Assembly (NCBI GenBank): GCA_947179155.2
Contig: OX359269.1
Coordinates: 31,588,517 to 31,652,516, forward strand
Length of the DNA stretch: 64,000 nucleotides
Source: Hedera helix
Taxonomy: Eukaryota > Streptophyta > Magnoliopsida > Apiales > Araliaceae
Direction: 5' to 3'
Under the pieces are notes generated by a model that was given only the letters and a program-made list of their open reading frames with translations, was not told the DNA's origin and did no database searches. Of the stretch, positions 45,188-57,168 are shown in pieces (position 1 is the first letter of the stretch; every line of letters begins with the position of its first letter). The translations under genes and the position numbers were made by a program.

Positions 45188-48100
45188 TGTAATATCTCAG
45201 ATATTTCATAAGACTTTTAAATAAGATCTTGTTGATGAAATAAAGGTTGAAGTGTAAAACCTAGATTTGGAGAAGTAAAATGTGTAAAAATTGAGTAAAC
45301 ATTTTACCCTAATCTTTGTGTTAGGATTAAAATGTGAGTGAATGTAGGTTTTTAAATTTTAAAACTGAGAATTTGATTATTATGTATACTCTGAGGTGTA
45401 TTAATAATAAGGTAATATAATACCTTTAAAGCTCGATAAATGTATTTGACTAAAAGAGATTATGTGAGAAATTTTAATATGATGTATGTGGAAATTTATT
45501 AAGGAGATAAATTTCAATTGAGAGATATTTTTAAGTTAATGTGAAAGTGTATATGTATAGATACATATATATAATTGGAAGAGAGCTAGCTATATTTTAG
45601 CCGAAGATGATAAATGATTAACTTAATTAATCATCAAGAACATTGTAAAGCTTAATCTATTAATGAAACAAGCTTATGAAAGTTAAACCTTGAATGGTAG
45701 ATTAAGATAGTCCAAATTAGTAAATTAGGAAAAGATAAGCTAGGTATTGTGGTGACAATTAAATTTAAACCCAACTTAGTAGCCAAGTGTTATAAATTAA
45801 ATAATATTTTATAAATGGATTAAGATTATGGTGAGTCAATTAATATATATGACAAGCTATATGAATATAGTGAAAAAGCCTAAACATTTAATAATTATAA
45901 GACTTGTATGTGTGACCAAGTTAGTAATGTGGCAGTCTAAAATTAAGGATGAATCCTGTGTGATTGTGATTACATGGAATAGTGGTGTGAAGAGAATGAG
46001 GTAATGTATACCTGATATCATGAGTATGCTTACATGTGTGAAGACAAGGTAACAAATAGATATGTCAAGAAATGACAAAATGGTCAACTAGTCAAAGTTT
46101 GACTAAAGGAAATGAAAGAAGCTAATACCCCAATTTGAAGTTCGGAAGAAAATTTGGAGACGCAAACTGTACCGTTGAGTTCAGAAGTTCGAATTTAACA
46201 AAGAGATAATAAACACAATTTGGTGTCGAGGTTGATTTTTAGTCAAAGTCAACCATTTGACTTGTAAAGGTGAAAAGTCAAAATTTGAGTTTGAAGAAGA
46301 ATTTTGAGAAACAAACTTCACTGTTGCGACGGGAACGTCGAATTTAGTAAGTATGGACTTTAAATAGGATATATGTTTCAGTTGACTTTTTTTTTTCAAA
46401 GTTGACCGTTTGACTTTCTACGAAAAAAGGTTAAACTTGAAATTCGGAAGTGAATTCAAAGAAACGGACTTCATCATGACGACAAGAACGTCGAAATTAG
46501 TAGAAAACAACTATAATATTGAAAATTTGATTTTCGGGTCAAAAAGTCAAAAAACGAGTCATATAATTAAAAGTGAGACCCAAAAGAGGAATTTAATCTA
46601 CAGATTTTTAAGTAGGGACAACTGAAATCTTGGATTTTTAGTGGTTGGTATTAAATTGAGGCACTTACCCTTATCCTAATGTAATCTATTTCAACCAATC
46701 ATAGTTCACCTCACCTCATCTCTTATATTATTTAATTTTGGCTACAGCCACTTCATTCTAACAATAGAAATCAGCAATAGAGAGGAGAGAGAGAGAGAGA
46801 GATTGCTCACGGGTAAGAGAAAAAGAGAAGGAGAGGAAGTGTAAGAAGAGATTGAAGAAGAAAGCCATGAAGGTAATACTAAACCCTTGTGTAATATTTG
46901 ATTTCCTTGGGTATATGTTAGTTTTTATTGAGATTAATGGTTGTAGATCATGATTAACCTTGTTTATAATAGTATAACCATGAATTATCATGAATCTAGT
47001 AGATGATTCACGAATTTAATTTAAATGAAAGAAAAGTCGAAGAACAAATTCGCAGAAAAATGGAGTTTTGTTGTTGTGCTTATAAAAATCATATAAAATC
47101 GAGTTTTTAGAGTTAGAGAGTAGGCTATATATCAAATTAAAGGTATGGAAGTAAGCTTTACACAAAAATTCTAAGCACATGAAAAGTCCTTGTGGTTTGT
47201 TCGTAGTGACCATTTGTAGCAGGCTGGGTCGGACCAAAAATAATCCGCCTAGAGTCTATAGTGATTTTGGAACTTGTAAAAATTGTATAAAATCATGTGT
47301 TTAGAATTTATTATTGGTGTAAACTACAACGTTGTAGAGATAGAAGTTTCCTAGAAGTATTTGCGATATTGAGCCATTTTATGGAGCATAACATTTTTGA
47401 AAAAAATAATTTTGTGAGACTATCCAAAAAATGAAATTTTCTAGACAGGTTATGTAAACAATTTAGACAGGTTGGTATTAAATTCTATTGGCAAAAATGT
47501 CTTATATATTGTTGTAAGCCTGTTGAGGTAGTCATATTGACTGTAATAATAAAAGTTATAAAACTTGTAATAGTTTGTATAACTTATGATAAACTAGACG
47601 AATGTCGTTAATAGCGAACTCAAAAGACAAGAGAAGATTTTGTATAACAGATAGACTTAAAGTCAATTGACAAGGTATTAATTACTCATAATTCTGTAAT
47701 TGAACAAATCATAATATATATGATTTTGTAAATTAAGAGAAAATGTAAAGATTAAAATTCTGAAACGAATTGATATTGCAAGTTAATAAGTTATATAGTT
47801 AGCAATGGTTGCTAACCTTTGAGATATAGTTGTTGTATTTTCTATAAAGGTCAATACACTTGTTTTAATGTAAGAATATTTTGTAATTATTTTAATTGCT
47901 TAATGTCTTTAATTTATATTTATGGAGATAAATGTTGGCATCCGATGTTTACAATAAAGACCAAGGAACAAGAAATGCTTAATGACTTAACAGTATTGAA
48001 GTTTTAATTTGGTAATAATTTTGCCATCGAAATTGATAATGAATATCAAGGTAGCCCTAGAAGTGTAACTATGGAATGAGATAATAGTATCCCTTAGATG

Positions 48101-48517
48101 TAAAAAAATTGGGATACTTAAATTGTTGTAATATTCTTGGTTGGAGACCATGTAATTGTAATAGAAGACAAACCCTCGTTAGACGAGTGCTAATATTATT
48201 GAAGTTGATCAGATAAGTAAAGTCAATGTATAATTATAATGGCTTGTTGTTGGAGTGTGAGTTATTATGTACTCACAATTATTGTGGTAAATTAAATCAT
48301 GAGATGTATAATCTTGAGATCAAGACGATTAATGTAACGATTTCGATTCGGGGAATATAATGAAGATTGTAATAGTTTTTAAATAAATTAGTTTTATCAA
48401 TTAATTTATTAAGTTTTAACAGCATTTTATTATTAAATGTTGTGGATCTTATGAGAATGTTGTGCATAACGACCGGGGATCACCTATAGCCAGTGAGGGG
48501 ATTCCCGGGGCATTACA
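45188..48517 (+). mobile_element. G3: 3.3-kb solo LTR
   Basis: Begins TGTAATATCTCAG, ends CCCGGGGCATTACA, with TSD ATTCC at 45183-45187 and 48518-48522. The corresponding site in the left G1 LTR (about 32451-32462) is uninterrupted. No internal region. Degenerate repeats around 46090-46530 carry GTCAAAGTTGACC-like and GAACGTCGAAATTAG-like phrases. A possible TATA box near 46722 and a GA microsatellite near 46778-46801 suit an LTR promoter region. Confidence 0.88.
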
Positions 48518-49794
48518 ATTCCAAGTAGGTTTTACTCTTAACTTACATACCTAGCATTTGAAAAAGAAAATCACATATACAACATATAGGTTTCAAAATA
48601 TAGATCTTCGAATCACACGTTCAATTAGGATTCCGTCAGTAAAAATTGTTTTCATGTTTTTTGCTAAACTTTTCAACACAAATGCATATAAATACACATT
48701 TTAAACCCATTAAACCCTATATTTACTAATCTAGCATGGGTATAAGTATTTAGAGCTTTGGAAATGATTTTCTACCATGAAAATCATATATGACACAAAG
48801 AAAAGCACAAAACTAGGATTTTTAGGTTATGTTATACCTTTGGCTCTTGATGACTCTCTTTCTCTCCTTTCGAAAGTATGTAATGGTGCTAGATGACATA
48901 CAAGAACTCTCTTAAGTTGCCGTACACTACTCCTTAGCCTCACTTAGTGTTTTCTTTATCTAAAACCTCAAGAACACTAAGTGTTCCTCTCTTTTCTCTC
49001 TAACTTGCTCTCTCTTTTACTCTCTCAAATGAACCAACTCTATCAAACATGGGAGAAAGCTTTTATTTATAGGATATAGCTAAGTGCACTTAGGCTTCAC
49101 TAATCCACCAACATTGGTTGATTAAGGCTAATAAACAAGCAAACATAGATCCACATTTTGGGGAGATTTGATGGGGGTTTGGGAGGAGTTTGAGGGATGA
49201 TATTCTCTATGCTTTTTGAGCCTTGAACTCTCTTTGAGCCTCCCACCAAATGGCCGGTCACCTCCCTCCCTTTTCTATCAGCTTTTTAATTTAATTCCTA
49301 TATTAATATATAACGAGTCCAATGCTAGGATATATAATCATTTGAGCCACTAAATAATTAAATCATTAGGCCACTTATATGGATTGTCATATTCACAATT
49401 GTTGGGCCAATTAAATTAGTTACATGACTAAATACAAGTCCCTTAGCAATTTAAATTAAATTGGGCTTGTTTAATAAATAAATTGCACTAGTCCACTATT
49501 AATTATTTAACTAGTTGGACTATTAATTTCCATTAATAATATTTACACATAGACATTAATTAACAAGCACATTAATTAATTTACATAATCTAATTAGACT
49601 TGTTAGGAATCAAGTTAATTTCATTGTTACATAACTTACAAATCCTATCAATAATTTGATATTACATTACCTAGGACGGTTCATTAATTTAATTAATCGA
49701 TTAAGTGATCCTTCCTTTAATTAATTGTCACATAATTAATTAAACCAAGCTATTATTCAATAGTTTAATTTAATCACACAAAAATTTAATTTAT

Positions 49795-50499
49795 AGTCCC
49801 TTCCACTTAGGGTACTGATATTTGCATACTAAAACAGGAAAAATTTATATCGTTAGCCATTGTAAATTTGATGAAGGAGTTGTTCATACATCATTAATTC
49901 TCCACTACCAGTTTCACCTTCCAACTCTATTTTCGATGTCCCGCCAACCATATGGGGTACATCTCCTTTTGTAGTTCTATTCACTCATAGTCAATCGATG
50001 TCGTCTATCAAGACTCCCATGTTGACACCGACACGTCTAGATTCTATTGATTCCAATCCATAATTTTCAACTAAGTTTGCTTCATCTCATAAGAGTCTTT
50101 CAATTCCTACTTAATTCCATGGAAATTCCTAGTCTAAATCTTGTAGTCGATTTAGGACCCTTGCCTTCAGTTCAATATGTTTCCCGACTCATAACCTCGA
50201 CTCATCCCATGGTTCTTCGAAGTTCTAAATCTATAAAAAATAATGATCAGTTCCATGCTCCCACCTGTGAAAATGTTGATGAGACAGTCCTTAATAGTTA
50301 TGGTGCAGCCTCAAAACATAAACATTAGGATCAAGCCATGGAGGATGAGTTTAATGCTTTCCTAGGTAATCAGACATGGTCACTAGTTCCTTATCATCAG
50401 GACATGAATGTGATCATTTGTAAATGGATTTTTAAAGTTAAAAGAAAAGAAGATGATATACTAGAGAGATATAAAGTAAGGTTATTAGTACGGGGTTTA
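49795..50499 (+). pseudogene. Copia integrase end, linker and RT start
   Basis: The frame resumes with YSPFHLGY and TGKIYIVSHCKFDE, the end of the copia integrase. A Ser/Pro-rich linker follows, then STHPMVLRS and the RT opening QAMEDEFNAFLGNQTWSLVP, NVIICKWIFKVKRK, ERYKVRLLVRG. Stops and shifts are present. It breaks at Athila-2 and continues at 60463. Roughly 100 codons of integrase between this and 16489 are missing. Confidence 0.85.
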
Positions 50500-52106
50500 A
50501 CGATCCCATAGAGAATGATTAATTTAATTTTATGTTTTGTAAACCAAAATTGGGGTTTTTTTTTAATTAAAGAAATAATTTAAATAAAATTAACTAAAAT
50601 AATTATTCAAGTAATTTAATGAAAAGAAAAAGCCTTGGTTTAAGTTAACATCCACCATCAAGAATTTGCAACTGATCATTGATGCAAAAATAAATCAATT
50701 AATATTTTAAACATTCACCGTAGAAAGAACTACTTGCAGGTGGAATAATTTTTCTCCTCTCTCCTTAATTTTAGTTAAGTAGACACACGCATTCTAAATT
50801 ACCCTTACTACTAAACAACCCCCGACACGTGCTAAATATTTGATTTAATAGCAGCTTTAAGAATTAGAGAGATCGTTGAACTAAATAACACAAGCCACAC
50901 ATTTGCATTTAATTTAGATGAACATTCTTCTTAACATATAATAATCTTTTGATCTGCAAAACAATTATTAAACTTAGTTGCTTCATAAATAGCAATAGAT
51001 TAATATGAATAATAAACTAGTAGCACTCCTAGCAATTAAACAAATCAATCATAAAATTAAGCATAGAAGAATATTCAATATTCAAAATATAAACTGAACA
51101 ATTAAAATAAATTAGATCTCACAGTGTATAAATCTTGATGGCTTCAATCACTTAAATCAAGAAAAATAATTTAGCCACACATAGCTTTGAAAAACAACAA
51201 AGAATAAAAGAGAAAATATTTCTAATAAAAAGTTGTGTGTTCAAGTGTATCTCAAGCCCTCTATTTATAGGCTACATAATCCTCCTAATCCTAATAGAAA
51301 TTACACTTTCGAAACCCTAATAGGATTTAAATTACAAATAAAATAAATCACAAAACAAAATTCTATTTTTAATTCCTTTTCCAATTCATTGTTGGATTCT
51401 TTATTTTATTTGCTTCATGCCTGTTGTTAGACCACGTGGTAAAAGAAGAAATCTGCTCAGTCGCCCTTACCACGAGCTTCATTTTTTTTCCTTTACTGAC
51501 GCCTCCGCACATGGCACGCTTTGTTTATTACTACAGCCGACCGCGCATGGCGCGGTCATTCCTTATCATAGCTTCCAGCCAGCCAAACGTCGTCGTCCCC
51601 TCTGTGGTGTTGCAAGCTGCTACGCGCACATGGCGCGGACTATCTTGTTTGGCTTGATTAATTACAGAATTGCCACCGACGCCCATTATTTACCATTTTG
51701 CCATTAAACATTAATTTACCTACAAAATAAAATATAAATTAATTAAAAATAAATATAAATAATATAAAATTATTAAAAATAATAAAAACACATAAAATTA
51801 AATAAATTACCTAAAACACTAAAAAATACTTAAAAACTCACAAATAATTAAGGCTAAAAATACCTAATATAGACATAAAATCTATTTAGGGTTAAATGCA
51901 AATAAGTCCCCTGAACTATAGGGTTTTTGGACTTTGAGCCCCCTTTTTTTGGTCAATGCAAACCGAGCACCATACTATTTAAATATTTGGATATTGAGCC
52001 CCCAGGTGCCACATGTGTGTTGACTGTCCACGTGGCGCACGTGGCGCACGTGGCGCACATGTGGCACTAGTGACGTGTCATCTTATTTGAATTTAATGAA
52101 AAAATG

Positions 52107-52178
52107 TGCTTCCCCCAAGATTTGAACTCATGACCTCAAATTTGAACTTTAAAACATTTAACCACTCAAGCAACATGA
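52107..52178 (-). other. tRNA-like segment in left MULE arm
   Basis: On the minus strand TGCTTGAGTGGTTAAATG resembles an A box and GAGTTCAAATC a B box; TGCTT pairs with AAGCA across about 70 nt. No anticodon stem is evident, so this is tRNA-derived or tRNA-like, not a tRNA gene. Confidence 0.45.
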
Positions 52179-52229
52179 GCCTATTGTTCAGATTACTCAA
52201 GAAATAAATGATATTCCCATGTACCAGCC

Positions 52230-52312
<83 letters not shown>

Positions 52313-52351
52313 TTATTATTATTATTACTACTATTTTATTATTACTATTAC

Positions 52352-52435
<84 letters not shown>

Positions 52436-52489
52436 TATTGTTATTATTATTCTTATTATTATTATTATTATTAATGTTATTATTATTAA

Positions 52490-52526
<37 letters not shown>

Positions 52527-52530
52527 AATA
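52230..52530. repeat. ATT/ACT trinucleotide microsatellite
   Basis: About 300 bp of (ATT)n with an (ACT)n block at about 52274-52311 and scattered GTT. All long frames here are Leu, Tyr or Ile/Thr runs and are not genes. Confidence 0.95.
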
Positions 52531-52585
52531 GGCTGCTACATTGACATATGTTTTATTTCTTGAGTAATATGAACATCTAGGCTTA

Positions 52586-52655
52586 TGGTGCTTGAGTGGT
52601 TGGATGTTTTAAAGTTCAAGTTGGAGGTCTTGAGTTCAAATCTTGGTAGAGGCAC
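52586..52655 (+). other. tRNA-like segment in right MULE arm
   Basis: GTGCTTGAGTGGTTGG (A-box-like), GAGTTCAAATC (B-box-like) and end GGCAC. GTGCTT can pair with AGGCAC as a six-base acceptor-like stem with one G-U. It is the inverted partner of 52107-52178. Confidence 0.45.
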
Positions 52656-52868
52656 ATTTTTTTCATTAAATGAAACTAAGATGCCATGTCATAGGCGCCA
52701 CATGTGCGCCACGTGGGCAGTCAACGCACATGTGGCACCTGGGGGCTCAATATCCAAATTTTTAAATAGTTTGAGGCTCCATTTGCATTGACCAAAAAAA
52801 GGGGGCTCAAAGTCCAAAAACCCTAGAGTTCAGGGAACTTATTTGCATTTAACCCAATCTATTTATCA

Positions 52869-54210
52869 AATACCCCCACACTTAACTCTTTGCTTGCCCA
52901 CAAGTAAAACAAGAACAAAAATTATAAAATTTAAACTCTATTAAACAAACTAACTAACTCGACTGGCTTACCTGAGCAACAAATGAATATGAATTCCACA
53001 TTAGCCTCAAAGATTTCAAAAATAATAACTCAAAGAAAATTTTAAAATCATGCAAAATCCAAGAATTTCAACATATTTATTAATTTTACTTTAATTGAGA
53101 CTCTTCGTGTGTGTGTGAATCCAAATGTACCAAACTAATCAAAACTCAAATAAGTTTAGGTTATTAATTACCTTATAAAAGATATACAACAAAACTCTAT
53201 ATACTTATTTTTCACATCACTCTATGCTAATATAGGCAAATATAACTAGAAGATCCAAAAGATTTCAAACAATTATATACACTAGAATTATTAATATTAT
53301 ATTTTTTTCAAGTACTTCTTTTCAATTTTTCTTTCTCTTTCTTTTTAATGGGTGCAATTTATGCTCTATCCCATTTTTTCTTACTTTCTCTTTTTTTCTT
53401 CTTCTTCAATGAGGGCATTTTATACTCCATCTCACTTTTTTATGTGTTTATGAGTGAGTGCGTTTTACGGTCCATCTCAACCCACCACATAATTTTTCTT
53501 TTTCAATTTAATAATCCTAGAAAAATTACCTAAATCATCTCCTCCAAATTATATTTTGTCTTATATTTCACTTCAACTAATGATCAAATAAGATATAGAG
53601 CTCTAAAATATCTTTCATAAGCATTTAACCATACAAACTTTCTTTAAATTAAAACTAGCTCAAACAAATGGATATAAGTGCATAAAAATTTAAAGGATCT
53701 CAAACAAAGTAATTACCAACAATAAGTCAAAATTCAGACTAAGCAAAAATTTATCCATTTTCCAAAAGTTATTAAATAAAAATCAAAATTTTTTATCATT
53801 GGCTAAAAATTTAATCCAATTAACTTATTGCTCAAGCGACTCATCATAAAAATAAAATAAGAAACTACCCCATTTTCGTAGGAACCATGGTTACACTTAG
53901 CATGTACAACGAGCCTTTAAACCCCAAAGTTACCCCAAGTGGATGAGTTTTGTCTCGTGAGGGTTTGCAGTGAATATACCCACAAAATTCAAAATTTCAA
54001 AATATGACCTAAAAATAAAAAAAAGTCCTAAATCCCTTCCTCCACGGTTAAAATTTACATTGTCCTCAATGTAAGATAAAATGCAAAGAAAAAGGCACAG
54101 ATAACTAAAATATAAATGCAAAAATTAAAAAGAAAGAAAATTATACTCCTCTTGGGTTGCCTCCCAAGTAGCGCCTTTGTTTATTGTCATTGGCTTGACA
54201 ATATGCTTCC
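52869..54210 (-). other. Athila-2 3' region
   Basis: Polypurine tract GAGTTAAGTGTGGGGGTATT (minus strand) adjoins the LTR. A hairpin motif GAGTGCGTTTTACGGTC lies at 53456-53472 with two decayed copies near 53353 and 53410. The 16-nt hairpin TTGGGTTGCCTCCCAA is at 54152-54167. No env-like frame found. Confidence 0.75.
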
Positions 54211-54214
54211 CTTT

Positions 54215-55775
54215 TCAAGTAGTATAAATTTGATCCTCAAGGTCCAAATTAGTCGTGTCTTCTTTTTGAAAATTCTCGTGAAAATGCTTGAGTCTATGTC
54301 CATTCACCTTGAGTACTTTAGAAGTTTCCAAACTTTGAATTTCAACTGCACCATGAGAAAAAACATTAGTAACAACAAAAGATCTAATCCAACGAGAACG
54401 TAACTTACCTGGAAACAACCGAACTTGAGATTGATACAAAAGGACTTTTTGACCAATTGTAATTTTTTTTTTAGAAATCATCTTGTCATGCAAAGCTTTT
54501 GTCTTCTCCTTGTAAATTCTTGCACTCTCATAAGCATCATTGTGAATTTCTTCTAACTCTTGTAATTGCAATTTCCTATGCTCTCCACTTTCACTCATCT
54601 TCATATTGAAACTCTTAATAGCCCAATAAGCCTTGTGTTCTAGCTCAACAGGTAAGTGACATGATTTTCTAAATACCAATCTGTAAGGTGACATACCAAT
54701 ATGCGTCTTATAAGCTGTCCTATACGCCCATAAAGCATCATTCAATCATAAACTCCAATCTTTTCTACTCGAATTTACTGTCTTTTCGAGAATGGACTTG
54801 ATTTCTCTATTTGACACTTTCGTTTGTCCATTAGTTTGCGGATGGTATGCAGTCAACACCTTATAAGTGACATGGTATTTTTTTCAACAAAGCTTCTACA
54901 GTTCGATTGCAGAAATGAGTGCCTCGATTACTTATTAGAGCTCTAGGAACTCCAAACCTGGAAAATATATTAGTATGGAGAAAATCTGCAACCACTTTAA
55001 AATCATTAGTCCTTGTGGCCTTGGCTTCCACCCATTTTGAAACATAATCGACCGCAAGTAAAATATAAACATTACCGAAAGATATAGGAAATGGTCCCAT
55101 GGAATCAATGCCCCAAACATCAAAAATTTCACAAAATAATATAGGAGTTTGCAACATCTTATTTCGTTGGGACATATTACCTGTCTTTTGACAATTATAA
55201 CACGACTTGCAGAACAAATACGAATCTTGGAATAGAGATGGCCAATAAAAACTACAGTCAAACACTTTTCTCGCTGTCCTCTTAGATCCAAAGTGACCTC
55301 CAGAAGCATGTGAGTGACAAAAAGTGAGAATATGATTAATTTCAGTTTCAGGAACGCACCTTCTAATTACTTGGTCCGCACAATGCTTCCATAAGTAGGG
55401 CTCATCCCACATATAGTACTTTGAATCACTTTTGATTTTATCCCTTTGAGCTTTAGACAAATCATGAGGCAAAATATTAGTAACCAAATAATTAACAATA
55501 TTAGCATACCTAGGTAATTTTTTATATGCAAAGAACAATTGTTCATAAGGAAACGTCTCTTTGAGAGGAAGCTCATCCTTCATATTCGCCAAACGACTTA
55601 AGTGATCTACAACACTATTCTCGATCCCTTTTTTGTCTTTGATCTCCAAATCGAATTCACTTAAGAGAAGTATCCATCTTCTCAACCTTGGTTTTGCCTC
55701 TTTCTTTGTCACCGTAAAATTGTCTATAAAAACTTCCATGATATGCTCAATATAATCTGAAAATATACTGACCAT
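54215..55775 (-). pseudogene. Athila-2 integrase, fused to an RT remnant
   Basis: From 55775 the frame reads EHIMEVFIDNFTV, the RT catalytic region with FIDN in place of a xxDD box, then jumps at about 55705-55715 to TKKEAKPRLRRWILLLSEF, the end of RNase H, and on into integrase (SGGHFGSKRTARKVF, CYNCQKTGN). First Asp is present (FDVWGIDSMGPF); the second is Asn (RALISNRGTHFCN); the Glu is Lys (GQTKVSNRE). A frameshift near 54861-54890 and a stop near 54748 precede the C-terminal part, which ends at 54215. Confidence 0.9.
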
Positions 55776-56432
55776 ACACCTTTGAAACGTAGCTGGGGCA
55801 TTGCAATGTCCAAACGGTATACGGCGATATACAAAAGTTCCAAATGGGCATGTAAATGTTGTCTTCTCTTGGTCCTTCGGAGCAATTGCAATTTGAAAAT
55901 AACCTGAATAACCATCAAGAAAATAATAGTAAGAATGACTAGCTAATCATTCAAGCATTTGATCAATAAAAGGTAAAGGGAAGTGGTCTTTGCGGGTTAC
56001 AGCATTTAATTTTCTATAATCTATACAAACCCGCCACCCATTTTGAACATGGGTGGGAATTAACTCATCATTCTGATTCTTCACCACAGTGATTCCTGTC
56101 TTTTTAGGAACTACTTGAACTGGGCTATCCCAACTACTATCCGAAATAGAATAAATCATGCCAACTTCAAGAAGCTTTTGAATTTCTTATTTCATAACAT
56201 CCATTATAGGCGAATTAAGTCTTCTTTGCGGTTGACGGGTGGGTTTTTCTCCTTCTTCAAGTAAGATACGATGCATGCATGTCGACGGGCTTATTCCCTT
56301 AATATCAGCAATCATCCAACCAATGGCCCTCTTATGCTCCTTCAGAACTCGCACCAGTTGTTCTTCTTGTGATATACTAAATTTATTGGAGATGATCACT
56401 GGCAATGTCTTTTTTTTCTCCAAGGAAAACAT
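55776..56432 (-). pseudogene. Athila-2 RT, N-terminal part
   Basis: Segments GISPSTCMHRILLEEGEKP, QNGWRVCIDYRKLNAVTRKD, FLDGYSGYFQIAIAPKD and FGHCNAPATFQRCM follow in order in slightly broken frames. The motif-A Asp (FLDGYSGY) is present. The fingers and palm start are kept; the rest is deleted at the join described for 54215-55775. Confidence 0.85.
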
Positions 56433-57168
56433 ACTTGAGATGACCAGGAAGAGGCTTTAATTCTGGAATGGGTGACTGCAAAACAGATGGTAAAGATTCC
56501 TCGTCAGAAACTGGTAGATCAATATAAGGAACATTACCTGCTTTTGGAGAATCATTTAATGTTGCAATAACATCCTTCAATTCGGTATTTAAGGCTAACT
56601 CTTTTTTCTCCTCAAGGTTCTGTTTGATTGTCATTTCTAATTCATCCTTTCCATCAAGTTTAAAAACATCCTGTGCTAATGAGTCAATCACATCAATAGA
56701 ATAAACAGGATTATCATCATTAGGATATTTCATGGCCTCATAAATATTAAATTGAACAACCTCGCCATCAAATTCCATTGTAAGTGTACCACTATGAACA
56801 TCTATCTTGTTTTTGGATGTCTGTAAGAAAGGTCTTCCTAACAAAATAGGAGCATTGTGATCACCATTCTCCATATCAAGCACATAAAAATCAATAGGAA
56901 AAATCAAATTATTTACTTACACAAGAACATCCTCTACTATACCCTTAGGGTAAGCATTAGATCTATCAGTCAACTAAATCACAGTACCAGTTTTATTCAA
57001 AGGTTTAAGTTTCAAAGAAGCATATATAGAATATGGCATGACATTAGTAGATACTCCTAAGTCTAACATGGCTTTTTCAAATCTAGTGTCACCTATCTTA
57101 CAAGGGATAGTAAACATTCCTGGATCTTGACATTTAATTGGGAGTTTTCTTTGAATTACTGTAGACAC
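56383..57168 (-). pseudogene. Athila-2 protease
   Basis: IPCKIGDTRFEKAMLDLGVS gives the active-site region (DLGVS for the usual DLGAS), and NAPILLGRPFLQTSKNKIDV the flap and ILGRPFL-type motif. Two stops fall between 56907 and 56974. The linker SPIPELKPLPGHLKYVFLGE ends the segment, next to the RT start. Confidence 0.85.

Larger units (their letters stand above)
16490..49793 (-). mobile_element. G1: chromodomain gypsy element (Tekay/Del-like) with nested insertions
   Basis: The left LTR is 16490-16691 plus 30710-33893, the internal region 33894-42779 and the right LTR 42780-about 49793. The primer site is at 42764-42776 and the polypurine tract at 33894-33906, both minus-oriented. LTR starts agree (TGTGACATCC left, TGTAACACCC right). 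The candidate TSD ATAGA precedes 16490, but the right LTR has lost its last roughly 60-70 bp, so the right TSD is absent. G2 with Athila-1, G4 and G3 are inserted in it. Confidence 0.85.
42780..49793 (-). repeat. G1 right (5') LTR, split by G3 and truncated
   Basis: It matches the left LTR from TGTAACACCC to about 45187 and again from 48523 to about 49793. It then breaks off inside AAAAATTTAATT and meets copia coding sequence. It contains an AT minisatellite (43990-44770) and a C20 run (44894-44913). Confidence 0.85.
51889..52855. mobile_element. Foldback MULE-type element with tRNA-like arms
   Basis: Both ends read inward GGGTTAAATGCAAATAAGT, with a 10-bp duplication AATCTATTTA at 51879-51888 and 52856-52865. 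The two arms are inverted repeats of about 330-345 bp, and the centre (about 52230-52530) is an ATT/ACT microsatellite. No transposase. Arms contain tandem CACGTGGCGCA-like phrases (left) and one tRNA-like segment each. Confidence 0.85.
50500..52868 (-). repeat. 3' LTR of Athila-2, truncated and carrying a MULE
   Basis: Matches 59070-60461. GC-rich phrases of GCGCATGGCGCG type near 51505-51640 are more decayed than in the partner LTR. Confidence 0.88.

Noticed and set aside
51417..51707. 96-codon frame repeated at 59988-60275
   Set aside because: Copies of the Athila-2 LTR; the frame crosses GC-rich palindromic phrases and has no known function.
52208..52563. Long Leu, Tyr and Ile/Thr reading frames
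   Set aside because: They are translations of the ATT/ACT microsatellite and exist in all frames.
52586..52655. A functional tRNA gene
   Set aside because: A- and B-box-like motifs are present but no proper anticodon arm is seen, and the segment lies inside a transposon arm.
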